This document shows, in pieces, positions 11,301-22,184 of a stretch of 64,000 nt of DNA (the first letter of the stretch is position 1; each line of letters starts with the position of its first letter). The translations under genes and the position numbers were made by a program. Source of the stretch: Leptodontidium sp. MPI-SDFR-AT-0119 (taxonomy: Eukaryota > Ascomycota > Leotiomycetes > Helotiales > Leptodontidiaceae). The stretch spans positions 248,001 through 312,000 of the forward strand of contig JAHLEZ010000017.1 of the NCBI GenBank assembly GCA_020726505.1, written 5' to 3'. The notes beneath the pieces are model-generated. The model saw nothing but the letters and a program-made list of their open reading frames with translations, searched no databases and was not told where the DNA came from.

Positions 11301-14087
11301 ATGACTGGAAAGAAAATCCTCCTCCTCGCAGCGGATCTGCTTGCAGAGAATGTTCTCGGGAATCCAGCTTCGTTTCTCCCAGGACCAATCTCCCGCAAGG
11401 CAGATTCTGTGGCTCCCTTGTCAGCAGAGTCCAAGAAGTCTGCTGGCAAGCCTCAACCGAAGGTCGTCACTGGCGCATACATCGTACAATTAGAAACCGA
11501 AGGCTCTCTGACCAAACGAACGGCTGACCTTCATAGTGAGTTCCACTTGATGGCCAGACAGGACGCGGGCCTCGACTACAGTACTAGCCAACTGCTGTTG
11601 TTAATCATTTGGCCTTTTTACACCAAAACTCATGGTTTTACGCCTTATGTAATTATTAGTCTGCCTTATATATCCTATTATCCCTTCTAGGAAATAATAA
11701 TTTTTTATATTGCGGATATTTTATTAATAGAACATAAAGCTTGGCAACCTTATATAAGCGAGTTAATAAGCTCTTAAATATCACGTGCGCGATATGAGTC
11801 CAATTTTGCGGGGAATCCCGTGTTTTCCGTGAACACGTAAGTAAGTATCCTTTTAACTGCACGAAAAATTATCGAATCCAAATTAGAGTACGCTATATTA
11901 AATGTTATGTTATAATAAATATCTAATACAAGAGAATCCTTTCTACGTAGTCTTTGACATAGTATAAATCTTAAGTGTAAAGTGTGACTTTTGGTGTGAA
12001 ATAGTGTTTCGCTTAACAGCTGTTGACAGGGACTGTACTCTGTCCGCGAGACATTCTCTGAAGAGTCTGTGTTCGTCGGTCTGTCTCTCAGCCTTCACGG
12101 AGGTGACGTTCAAGCCCTCAAGGACTTGAAGAACGTTGCTGCAGTTTGGCCTGTAAAAACCGTACCGGCTCCATCAGCTGCTCTTCCACGTGACTTCAAG
12201 AAGGGAGGAGCGAATGTAGCCAGAGCTGACAGCCCTCTTCCCTATATCACTGGTGATCTGGATGTCAACCGGCCTCATGCTGTGACCGGGGTCGATAAAG
12301 TTCATGCTGCTGGTATCAAAGGAAAGGGGATCAAGATCGGAATCATCGAAACGGGGGTGGACTATAGACATCCATCTCTTGGTGGATGCTTTGGTGAAGG
12401 CTGCAAGATCGCTTTTGGTATATATTCTTCCAAATCAAACTCAATTACAGAACTTTTGTCCGGACACTGCTAATGTAACCGACAGGCTACGATTTTGTTG
12501 GTGATGACTACAATCCGAATTGGGATATCTCCGCTGTTGAGAAACCCGATCCATTGTTTACATGCGTGACTGGAGGACATGGGTCGCCCGTCTCAGGCAA
12601 GTTGAAGAATGACTCGCTCTCGATTAATTGTCTTATCTCTTATAGGCGTCGTTGCAATGCTGGACAAGCCAGGGACTGGCTATGGTCTGGTTGGTGTTGC
12701 CCCTGAGGCTACTCTTGGTGAGAATTCCATTCAATTTTCTGGGTATTGCTAAGCGGCGCAAAGGAATGTATCGTATTTTCGGGTGTGAGGGAGGTGCCGA
12801 TGATGATATCATCATGAAGGCACTTCTTAAAGCTTGTTCAGATGGCGTAGACGTCATCAACATGTCCTTCGGACAAGTCTGGCCTGACGAGGATACCAAT
12901 CCCTACTCCGTGATTGCCGATAACCTGCTTGAGGAAGGCATCGCAATGTTTGCGGCTACTGGTAACAGCGGCAGTTGGGGTTTGATGAGTCCTTCCGCCC
13001 CGTCCATCAGCTCCAGCATCTTCGCAGTGGGATCAGTCGACAACGAGAAGTTTCCCCTGACTTATCAACTCACTGATTCCAATGGTCGACATCTACGATA
13101 CTCTGCTCATCTTCCTCAGCAGTCGCCACCGGAGGGTCTCATTGTATAAGTCATGCATTATGGCGCGGATCCATTTTGGCAGACTGGCCCATACATCGAG
13201 GATTATGAACAAGCAGCAGCCAATCTTACGGCTCTTGGTATTGATACATCCACCGTCATTCTCCCCACTCTCTACGGTAGTCATGTATGTTCTCCTTCAT
13301 CTTAACATGTGCTTGCACTTTCCACTAGAGGAAACTGGCAGAGATTTTGTCAACGTATGCTGACACTTGTCCCCTCTACTAGAGCCCAGCGAGCAAGGCG
13401 GAGGTTGCAGCAAGTTTGGGATACAAGTACTTTCTCCAATAAACCACAGAAGAAGAAGATCCCTTCTGGGGCAAAGAATACAACAGTGGTGACCCTGCTG
13501 AATGGCCACTTGAGGCCATCAGTCTTACAGTCCAGGACTCGAAGACCCTTTTGAGCAGCTTCGGCAAGAAGCCCTTCCAGTACAAGATTTCGCTTAGCTC
13601 GACAGACCATGCTGCTATCCTTGCCTCAACTCCTGGAACCATGAGCAACTTCTCGTCAATCGGCCCCACCATCCAGCTCAATATCAAGCCTCAGCTCTCA
13701 GCTCCTGGTGGGAACAATATTTCCACCTGGCCTCTCACATACGATGGTTACACCATCATATCCGGCACTTCAATGGCCACACCATACATGGCAGGAGCAT
13801 ATGCCTTGATCAAGTCCCAGAAGCCCAGTCTCAGCGTCTCTCAAATCTACTCGCTGATGCAGAATACTGGGAAGACTCTACCGTGGTACTACAACAAGAA
13901 CATCAAGTCTTCCGCCATCCACCAAGGCGCTGGTCTCCTCGACGTACAGAACGCACTCGCATACGAGTTCCTCATCACCCCGACTCAACTCAGCGCCGGC
14001 CTTTCAAGAGATTACATGACGTGGAACAATACTGCTCGCCTAAACTGCACTATCTCCAATCTTTCCTCGCTCTCATCGCAGTCATGA
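11301..14087 (+). pseudogene. broken subtilisin-like protease (S8)
   Basis: Remains of a secreted subtilase of the minor extracellular protease type. It has a signal peptide, a propeptide-like region (11301-11578, 12038-12230), then the catalytic domain. Exon pieces join across introns 12418-12485, a GC-AG intron 12597-12645, and about 12720-12765, with another near 13275-13320. The Asp motif reads IIETGVDYRHP, so the catalytic Asp is Glu. The His motif is GHGSPVSG and the Ser motif GTSMATPYMAG is intact. Lesions: a 457-base element at 11579-12035, an in-frame TAA at 13147-13149 with good reading (VMHYGADPFW) on both sides, and a TAA at 13440-13442 inside FLQ-stop-TTEEED. The C-terminal domains usual in this group are missing after 14087. 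Function is almost certainly lost. Confidence 0.85.
11579..12035. mobile_element. 457-base TA-flanked miniature inverted-repeat element
   Basis: An AT-rich insert splits the protease codons. It is bordered by TA on both sides (11577-11578 and 12036-12037). Its ends are imperfect inverted repeats: left CAGTACTAGCCAACTGCTG, right (reverse complement) CAGTCCCTGTCAACAGCTG. Removing it with one TA restores an unbroken reading (GLDY then SVRETFSEE), which fixes the borders precisely. TA duplication and length fit a non-autonomous Tc1/mariner or pogo-type element. No transposase is encoded. Confidence 0.85.
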
Positions 14088-14699
14088 TGCCTCAGGTAAG
14101 CCTCGTGAGGGGGCCAGCCTTGAAACCCAATCATTTCACCACTGAACATGATTGGCGGACTTTCCAGAGTTTCTTGTAAAATGGGCTTCTGCTATTGTCA
14201 CACAAAATTATTCTGAGCACAGACCAACCGCCTGATCTATTTCTGGCTTTGACGTCGTTTCTTTCTCTCTTGCTCGAGAAGTTTAGTATGGTAACACCGC
14301 ACACGCCTGCTGCAAGAGAGAGGTACAGTAACGCAACGGTTCAAGTTGAAAATGAGTGGGCATAGCACTCGCAACTTACCCGGCCATTCGGAATAGGCGG
14401 CTTCGCTGCGCTTTGTAACAAAGATTATAGTCTTGAGGAGTTTGGAATGGGATTTGGATGTGCATGATGATTGTGGAACGAGAGGTGGTGGGAATGTGAT
14501 GTCCCTAAAAGAACAGGCCGATCGCGGTCAAGCTGGTCACGAGTACCAACATTCTATGCCACAAGTGGCACAAGTTGTGCAAATTTGTTCTTGTTCGTCA
14601 CATTTGAGGTTCCTTTTCATGTATTGGGCACAGTCATGTTCATAAAGTCATCCGTTAATCAAACCTTAATCTGCTTTTCATTTACTAACCCAGCCGAAC
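14088..14699. other. intergenic, between protease remnant and GH95 3' end
   Basis: Holds the shared downstream side of the broken protease gene and the convergent GH95 gene. Short open frames at 14433-14773 show no family signature. Confidence 0.5.
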
Positions 14700-17202
14700 T
14701 TAGACCGTCACAGTATATGTTCTACCTTGTGTCGTGGAAAACTTTCCTGTGTACGCATTTCCATTCACTTTGAGGCTTGTAGAGTCCGCAACACGGATCG
14801 AGAGATCAGAACCAGAGAGTGATTTGATGGTGGCCATTTGGAGCTTCCCGTTTTCCCACGAAATGCTCACTTCGAAGCCACCTCGAGCAACCAGTCCAGA
14901 AATAGAGCCCGTCGGTATGGCTGCAGGCAATGCCGATAGAAGATGCACTTGTCCTGCATGACTCTGGAGAAACAATTCCGGAACAGCAGCTAGATATCCA
15001 AGGTTTCCATCGATCTGGAACGGGGTTGTGCCTCCTTTGTCGCTGTTCCAGAGGTTTGGAAGGAGGAACTTCTGCGCCCACACCTTCATGTTTTGAAAGG
15101 CATCGTCACCACGGTACAGACGTGCATATAAGCTGACCGACCATGCGCGGGACCATCCGGTGCTTCCTCCGTTGTTGCTTATCCTCTGGTCGAGCAGAAC
15201 ACCAGCCGCTGTGGATAACTCTTTGGACGTGACAGGCGTCAATTGCGATCCAGGATACAGACCGAACAGTGGTGAGAAGTGTCGATGGCCCGGATCTGTT
15301 TGGTTGAACTCGCGGTACCATTCGAGGATTTGGCCTTTTGATCCAATTTGAGGTGGCCTGATCTTTCCAAGATACGTCTTTGCGTTGTTGAGTACTGGCC
15401 CTGTGTAGCCGATCACGCTGGCAGCTTCAATGATAGCCGAGAATAATTCGTGGAGGATACTGTTGTCCATGGTTGGGCCAATTGCAATTCCTGTCGTGGA
15501 CCCAGGCTTCGTTGCATTAGCTGGTATGTAATAGGTGGCTTCAGGAGAACAGGATGGCCCAGTTGTGTAGTAGCCGTCGAATTCGAAGTGAGCACAATCG
15601 AAGAACGCAGCTGCATCCGTCAGGACTGGCCAAGCACGGTTTGCGAGAAACTTTTTGTCACCACTGAAACGGTAATGCTCCATCAGATGTAGCGCAAGCC
15701 AAGCACCTCCCATCGGCCAAACCGTGTAAGAAGTCCCGTTGTCAACTGGAACAGCGTCACCCCAGAGGTCAGTGTTGTGGTGCACAACAAATCCTCCACA
15801 TCCGTACATTTCGAGTGCAGCTTGTTGGCCCTTCTTTTGTGCAGTCTCGACAAGGTTCCACAGAGACTCGCCAAGGTCCCCTAAGTTGAGTACATCCATT
15901 GCCCAGTAGTTCATCTGTAGATTGATGTTGACGGTGTACTTGCTACCCCACGAGGGTGCATAAGCGACATTCCACAGGCCTTGGAGATTAGCTGGCAATG
16001 GCCGGTTCCTAGACTCGCTAGAGGATGATGCGATCAATAGATGTCTTCCATAATTGAATAGTAAAGTGAGGTATTGGACGTCCGCATCGGGGCTTGTCAG
16101 GTAATTTAGAGAGCGAACATCAGTGGGCAGTTGTGCGTTCGAGCCTGTCGACTTTCCAATATCCAGTTTGACTCGATTCGTCAGTCCTTTGTAAGCGCTG
16201 ATTGCTTTTGCTTTCAGATCATCATAGCCCTGGGTTTTTGCGCCGTCGATTGTTGAATTGACCGCCGTTTCCCAGCCTGCTCTACTGCTATATCGATATG
16301 AAGTCTCTGCGTCAAAGAATATATCGATTTTTGATGCTCCCTTGACTACGATTCTGTCACCCGTGGTTGTGATAGAGCCTATCAATGATAAACCAGGTGC
16401 CAAGGATTATTGGATCCAAGGAATTTGCACTTACCTTGATCAACAACAACACGAACTCCAGCAGTGAAGTACATGTAGTCTGTTTCTGACGACCTGGCCC
16501 TCATCTGTAACGAGCCGACCTCACCGAACACAGAAGCAGTGGACTCCTCTACGAAACTCGTGCGACTGAAGTAGATGCTTGCATTAAGAGACCGAGCCTT
16601 ATCGGCCTTTAACCTATAGGCAAGCACACCCGCAGGGGCAGAGCTGACCAGTTCTCGTCTAGGACTAGTCAGTATGGTGTGCAGCATGTGAGATGAGCTG
16701 GAGTGAAAGGGTGGGTCTCGTACGTGTAATTGACACTGTTGTAAACGTAGTTGCATCCAGTAGAACCCTCATATGTATCAAGCCATCGTTGATAGTCTTG
16801 ACTGATGTTTTTCTGCCCGAGCTCGACGAAGAGATTGACAAGGGGTTGGTACATTCGAGGGGCGGTTGGATTCCCACTCATATACTGGAGCGCTTCATTT
16901 CCTCCCAAGGTGATCTGGCCTTCGGCGAGGTGCTGTTGGATATCCCTATACTTACTGATTGACTGGGGGTTGGTTCGATTCAGATATGTGCCACTCCAGA
17001 ATGAGTTCTCGTTTAATTCAAGTCTCTCAACATCCGTGCAATACATCAATCCTCCCAGTCTGCCATTGCCGACGGGTAAGCTGTTGCGAGTAGTGAGAGC
17101 GCTGGAATTGAACCAGAGATACCGCGAACCGTCAAATTGCGCGAAGGCTGTGGAAAGGCCCAGGACAAGAGAGACAAATCTGATCTGAGCAGACAAATGC
17201 AT
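14700..17202 (-). CDS. GH95 alpha-L-fucosidase, secreted
   Basis: Inverting alpha-L-fucosidase of glycoside hydrolase family 95, expected to remove terminal alpha-1,2-linked L-fucose (or L-galactose) from xyloglucan side chains outside the cell. Three exons: 17202-16724, 16658-16435 and 16378-14700, joined by introns of 65 and 56 bases, giving 793 residues. A signal peptide (1-21) is followed by the N-terminal beta domain (LPVGNGRLGGLMY, ELNENSFWSG), then the helical barrel with NLQGLWN, NINLQMNYW, HHNTDLWGD and GGAWLALHLMEHY, and a late STGWSRAWSVSLYARL. The DxWGD and NLQMNYW segments carry the family's catalytic and substrate residues. Length is normal for GH95. It is the first of five genes that read as an L-fucose utilisation set. 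Confidence 0.95.
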
Positions 17203-18161
17203 GGTGAAGGTCTTGCTGGATACAAATTGTTGGACGAGGTAGAAGGAAGTTCAAGAGGTTCTTCTATGCTTTTGTAGACATCTCATCCTGCTTGCATTCC
17301 TTGATGGATCAAAGGAAGAAGATGCACCCCTTGATGGCGGAAAATGATGCTCTGCTTGGACTCCCGTCGGGCCCCGCAGCACTTTACCACTTTGCAAGTA
17401 AACATTTCCAGGAAAGACCGTCACAAACCTGGGAAATGGAGTCCACCTTGCCACGGAAAATTCAGAGAGCATCACCACTGCCCGTGGCGTGGGAAGAAGG
17501 CTAACGAAAGTGGCGAGTTTGTCAACCCCGACGGTGAAACGCACTGAGATTAATTTGGGATGGAACATAGTCCTCGCCCAGCAAGCCACATTCTCAGGCT
17601 CCCTACCCCATGGGGATTAAGATCCTACGAAGTTACATCTGCATTGTCGAACCCCGCACCATGAGCCGCACCCCAGACGTAGGGTTTAGCTTTTCTGCTC
17701 GGCCTATTGCAGCCCGAACCGAACGCATGTTAAAATCCAAGGGGGGTTGTGGGAGGGTCAGGGTGCAAGTAGTTGCGTCTAATGACAATGCCTGTACATC
17801 TTTAGATTAACTTAAATTGCGTCACAGATCTAGGAATGATCCGCGGGCAAGAAGATCGGTAAGAATCTCACATCGAAAAAGCCTTCGCGGGAAAGTTTAG
17901 TTTGGTTGAGAGGCATGAGCATTGAAAGGGTTATGAACGAGACGGCAATCACTCCGGAAGCCATACTTCTGAGGTGAATCAATCTCATTAGCATAAACCA
18001 ATCTTCGAAATTGTACCGTTCCATTTCCTTTCGGCCTTGAGACAATTTCCAGGACCGTGGCAATGGATGAGCAATCATACAGCATTAGCGCACAGAAATA
18101 TAGACAGGCAGATGCTTCTGTCAGGACGAATCTTGGCTTCCTCGCATTAGCACTACAAAAG
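17203..18161. other. promoter region of GH95 gene
   Basis: Lies between the GH95 start and the 3' end of the regulator gene. Apart from one exact GGCTAA, nothing gene-like is seen. The open frames at 17292-17810 are short and lack signatures. Confidence 0.5.
17499..17504 (+). promoter_or_regulatory. GGCTAA, candidate XlnR-type site
   Basis: Exact match to the GGCTAA core bound by the Aspergillus xylanase activator XlnR, about 300 bases upstream of the GH95 start codon. The neighbouring gene encodes an XlnR-family protein, so a functional link is plausible. A six-base match alone is weak. Confidence 0.35.
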
Positions 18162-20844
18162 TCATATCGCCAGACCTCTACCGTCCCCGTTCCAGCGATA
18201 CATCATCAGAAATTCACGTCTTCGAGCTTTGTGCTGCTCTGCTTCAAATGGTATCGTGCCACGAACATTGCACAATGCCGAGCGCAAAACCTTTTTGAAA
18301 GTTTTCTGAAATCCGATGTCAGTAAATGGTCTTCATTCCGACCAAAATAGTGCATTCACCGCGCCATCATCGCGAAGGGACGTACTTGATATTCGGTGTT
18401 CAATGTCACCACGCATACTTCATGAGCTCGGTACGTAGTCTCACACGCTCGAATGATGGTTTCGCTTGTTGCCATGTCCATCCGATCAGCAAATATAAGC
18501 AAAATGAAACTTCCATGTAATAAGTATATCCCAAACAAATACGGCATGAAATTCAACTCAGGGTCGTAATCCAAGATCTCGGCAACTGTAGCGGCCGCAG
18601 AAATGGTATGTGTAGCGCATTTGACGAAGCTATTGGGAGTGATCCAGTCCGACCCATCGATCATGTCAACTGGGTCCCAGCTGCCATGGAGCAGGACATG
18701 TAGCACATGCAGAAAATAATTACTGTATCCAATGATAGTGCGCAAACGCGCATGCTCGGGTAATACAGGCTGAGGCTTGCAGTAGGAGTTGGTGTTGTCT
18801 GGAGTTGAAAAGGCAGCTGGGGCTTCTGCCTCGTGGAAACGGATGCGCACAATTTCTTCAAAATTTCTTAAACTTTGTTCGTAGAGATCCAGATCATGCT
18901 CAGTTCGAAGGATTGCGGCTTCACGCTGCAGGCGTCCAAACCGTGGATGGCGGCCCCAGTGGTGAATCTCGACAATGTCTCCGAGGATCGCCATCAGCGG
19001 AAGAAAGTATTCGAACACGTCACTACCCAGCATAGTGGTGCAAGGCCCCAAGCAACGATCCGGGAGATCACAGGTGGACTTAGTATCAAGAGCCTGCCAG
19101 GTGAGGTCGTCCAATGGTTGGTATACATGACATTCCGCGTCCAGGATGCTCAGCGGGGCATTGAAACAAAAAGACAGATGACGGTCTGCCATGAAAAGTA
19201 ACCACCAAATTCTTCGCCTCTCTTCCCTCGACTCTTCGATGTAGATCGATTCATAGTGCGAATCATATTCTACGTCATTGGTTCTTTGATGACATGCCTG
19301 TCGCGCACATTCCCGAGCTTCATCTTCGCCTTGTTCTCGATTGAGTCCAAGCTCCTTAGCAACGTTCCACGCTTTCGTCCACCAACGTAAACACTCTTTT
19401 CTCGTCTCTGATCCGGATATCACTGTTCCAATAAGGGCGTAGGCCAATACCGAGTCGGAGCTGATTGGGTTTTGCTGAGGCACAATAGGACAAGCAAATG
19501 TTCTTTCCGGTTCTGGTCGTAAACCCATATTGCCGAGCTTGTTATTATGATGCTCTAACAATTAGTCAGTGTTTTCGTTTTCGGTCCCACAAGATTTAGA
19601 TCATTTGAAGTACCTGATACTTTACGAGAGTTTCCATTTTCCTCCGAAGCTAGAAGTGCCTCGCATACACCAAAAAGCTCGCTACAGATGTTCAATCTTG
19701 CTCTCGGTTTTGATCTGAAGATCTCTGAAGTGGACGTCTGACAAACAACCCAGATCATAGTAGCGAGAAGAGCTGGAGTGGTTGGGCGCGGGTTTCTACT
19801 GCAAAGAAAGGACTTTTTCCGAAAAACTTGGGCAATGATATAGGGTGAAGCAGGTTCGAATATTGAACAGGACGGGTCTGTGAAGTAAAGATCTAAGAGA
19901 TCGCAGGCATCGGTCGGAGACATGATGGACTTGATGTGCGGCAGGAGAGGTCTTAGAATCGGATATCTGCATTCTGAGGGTGGAGTGGGTTGCTGAATGG
20001 TGGCCAAGTCATGACACCTGGCGTAGGTCCCAGTATTCGATGGGCCCCCAACATCTAGAAATACTCGAGGAGCAGTGTTGGGAGATAGCACCAGCGAGAT
20101 TGGGGGGAGCTGATTCTGCTTTAACAAGCTAGGTCGACAAGGGTGTTGGCGCTGGAAATTTGTTTCGACGTACTCTCCCCGAGGGGAATGATTGAGATGA
20201 CAGTTGGGGATTGGCCCCTTGTCCGAAGAGGAATTCAGCGAAACTGAGCATCTTCCCGTAAGATCTGATTCGTCTTGGTGCAATGGGGTCTGACCGACTT
20301 CCGCCTGCCCTTCAAAATGGTTGACTGTGCTGTTGGGTGATATCATCCCAGTTTCCATATACAGAGATGGCAAATGACGATCCAGATGGTCTACATATGG
20401 GTCATTTGGCGGAGCTTGAAAGTCGAATCTGGATTGAGAAGTTGCATCCTGGTATCGACTTTGCGATGTAGTTGCATTCCAGGCAAATCTGTCAGTGCTT
20501 TGGCTGTCAAAAATGGGGTTGTCGTTGTCTTTTTGATACTGTGGCCAGCTATCTGGCGACCGCTGAACGACTTCTTGTCCGTCTGACTCGGCAGTTTGGT
20601 TGATTCTGGCTGGCTTTCCTCTTTTCTTTAGGACTCTCTTGTATTCGCAGGCAAAGCGGTACTCAGTGCACCGCCGACAAGGGGATTCGCCATCTCCGAT
20701 ACATTTGGTTCTTGAAGCGCTGCACTTATCGCAGGCACGCCTCTCTCTGCCCTTACGTGTCTTGACAGTCGCGGGAGTCCTATCGGCTTGCTCTTTCGCG
20801 CGTCCTCCAACTTGCTCGCCTGTAACCTGACCGTCGCCGTCCAT
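18162..20844 (-). CDS. XlnR-family Zn2Cys6 transcription activator
   Basis: Fungal binuclear-zinc regulator of 847 residues from three exons: 20844-19614, 19554-18386 and 18305-18162. The Zn2Cys6 cluster uses C38, C41, C48, C56, C59 and C66 (C-x2-C-x6-C-x7-C-x2-C-x6-C) and continues into CEYKRVLKKRGK, closely like XlnR. The fungal-specific middle domain has EERRRIWWLLFMADRHLSF and YFLPLMAILGDIVEIHHWG-type segments typical of XlnR. The short last exon encodes an XlnR-like tail (TFKKVLRSAL, YRWNGDGRGLAI) and is reached only by splicing after NTEYQ, where the unspliced frame would add 11 residues and stop. Residues 70-400 are low-complexity. It lies between two alpha-fucosidase genes and a FucP-like carrier, so an inducer-responsive activator of fucose use is likely. 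It could instead be a general XlnR/AraR paralogue. Confidence 0.92.
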
Positions 20845-22184
20845 GGTGCAAGTAAAAGGTAGAACAGGACGTCCTCACTCAAACTTCAAACGGGCTTCTG
20901 TGTTCACGGCAATTCTTCATCGCGAGGGCATATTTGTTGCCCGAAGCTCTCAATTTCTGATCCTGATGCAGCGGGACCGCCTTCGATTACGAGCATGCTT
21001 TCACAGCCAAGGTTTGCCACATAACTATTGGTCCGGGCCAATACGAATTAGCCGAAGCGGAGGGGTGCGGGCACGGATAAACAAACCTCAACTGCAGCAA
21101 TTCTCCAGTCGATGCGGGGAAAAAGACCGTCGGGGATTATCTTTTGTCTCGCGTGCAGCAGGCCCGTCAGGAGAATCGCATCACAACCATCAATCAGGCA
21201 GCGTATCGCGTTATCGTATACCGATGAGGGAGACACACGCATGTGTTCTGCAGGTCAAGTGCTGACTATTCGTAGAGCAAGTCTGCACGCGCGGTTAGGG
21301 TCCTGGCAGCTACTTCTATGGCAGGACCGAGCAGGGCTGGATTCCCCATTGTTCTATGAGAATGATTATTCTACACTCTACTGTTGCAAGTGTGAAAGCG
21401 ATGTGGGATCAATGCAGTGCGGCCTTAGATTAATGCTCTCTGTGTTGCTGGTCTTCGAAGATTTCTAGTCTCTGGATTGACACGGTTCCTGGCGCCGCGC
21501 CCATGCTAGGCGGGATGTAAACGAGGGGAAAGTCGAAGGTGTCATTGGACATCGGGGGGCATGATGCACAAATTGGTAGCAGCAGTAAACATTGTGCCGA
21601 TCATCGTTATTGAAGTGAAAAGTAAACAAGGTGGAAATCGACTTAAACGACCTTCGACTTATTCCGGTTTTTTCTACCTGTTCTTGCCTGGTGATGTCTC
21701 TCCAGTGTAAGTTCAATGTGGTATTTTATGGATCATATTATAGCTGATGTAAAGCACGTCAGACACAGACACAAACACCCGACCTCCGAAGTCGCTGAAA
21801 ATGAACGCAGTCTGACGATGTTTGAATTTGATTGCCTGGGCGCTGAAGCTCTGGGTGGTAAGAAGATCGACGAAAAGTGCGGCTTTGGATCGGCAATCAG
21901 CCGCAGATAGCAGATTACGGAAAGAGGTTGGAGAAACGCTGACGTCTCAAGCAGCCAGGAAGTTGGCCTAGGTTCTAGATTTGAAGAGAGAGAGTTTGGG
22001 AGGTGGGGGTGTCATTGGAGCCAATTAACGAACTGCAAATGATAAGTGGCAGTTTTTCTTGAATACCTTCAGTTTTCCATTCCTAACACTAGCTAGCAAA
22101 CTTGCAGGAACATTCGTACTCAATCAGAGACGCAGCTCCCAGGAAGGCCGGAATCGAACAGGCGACAGTGATAGCACGGAGCAT
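20845..22184. other. intergenic, regulator promoter and transporter 3' side
   Basis: Contains the regulator promoter, with a CCAAT near 21038 and a GGCTAA on the coding strand. The rest shows no gene. Open frames at 21112-21468, 21465-21716 and 22059-22355 have no recognisable features. Confidence 0.5.
21048..21053 (-). promoter_or_regulatory. GGCTAA, candidate autoregulatory site
   Basis: On the minus strand this reads GGCTAA, about 205 bases upstream of the regulator start, and a CCAAT lies about 10 bases away. It is a candidate site for self-regulation by the XlnR-family protein. Confidence 0.35.

Noticed and set aside
11579..12035. The 457-base insert read as an intron of the protease gene
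   Set aside because: GT and AG exist near its ends, but the splices I tried shift the frame or run into a stop, whereas removal at the TA borders restores the frame exactly. The inverted-repeat ends also point to a transposon.
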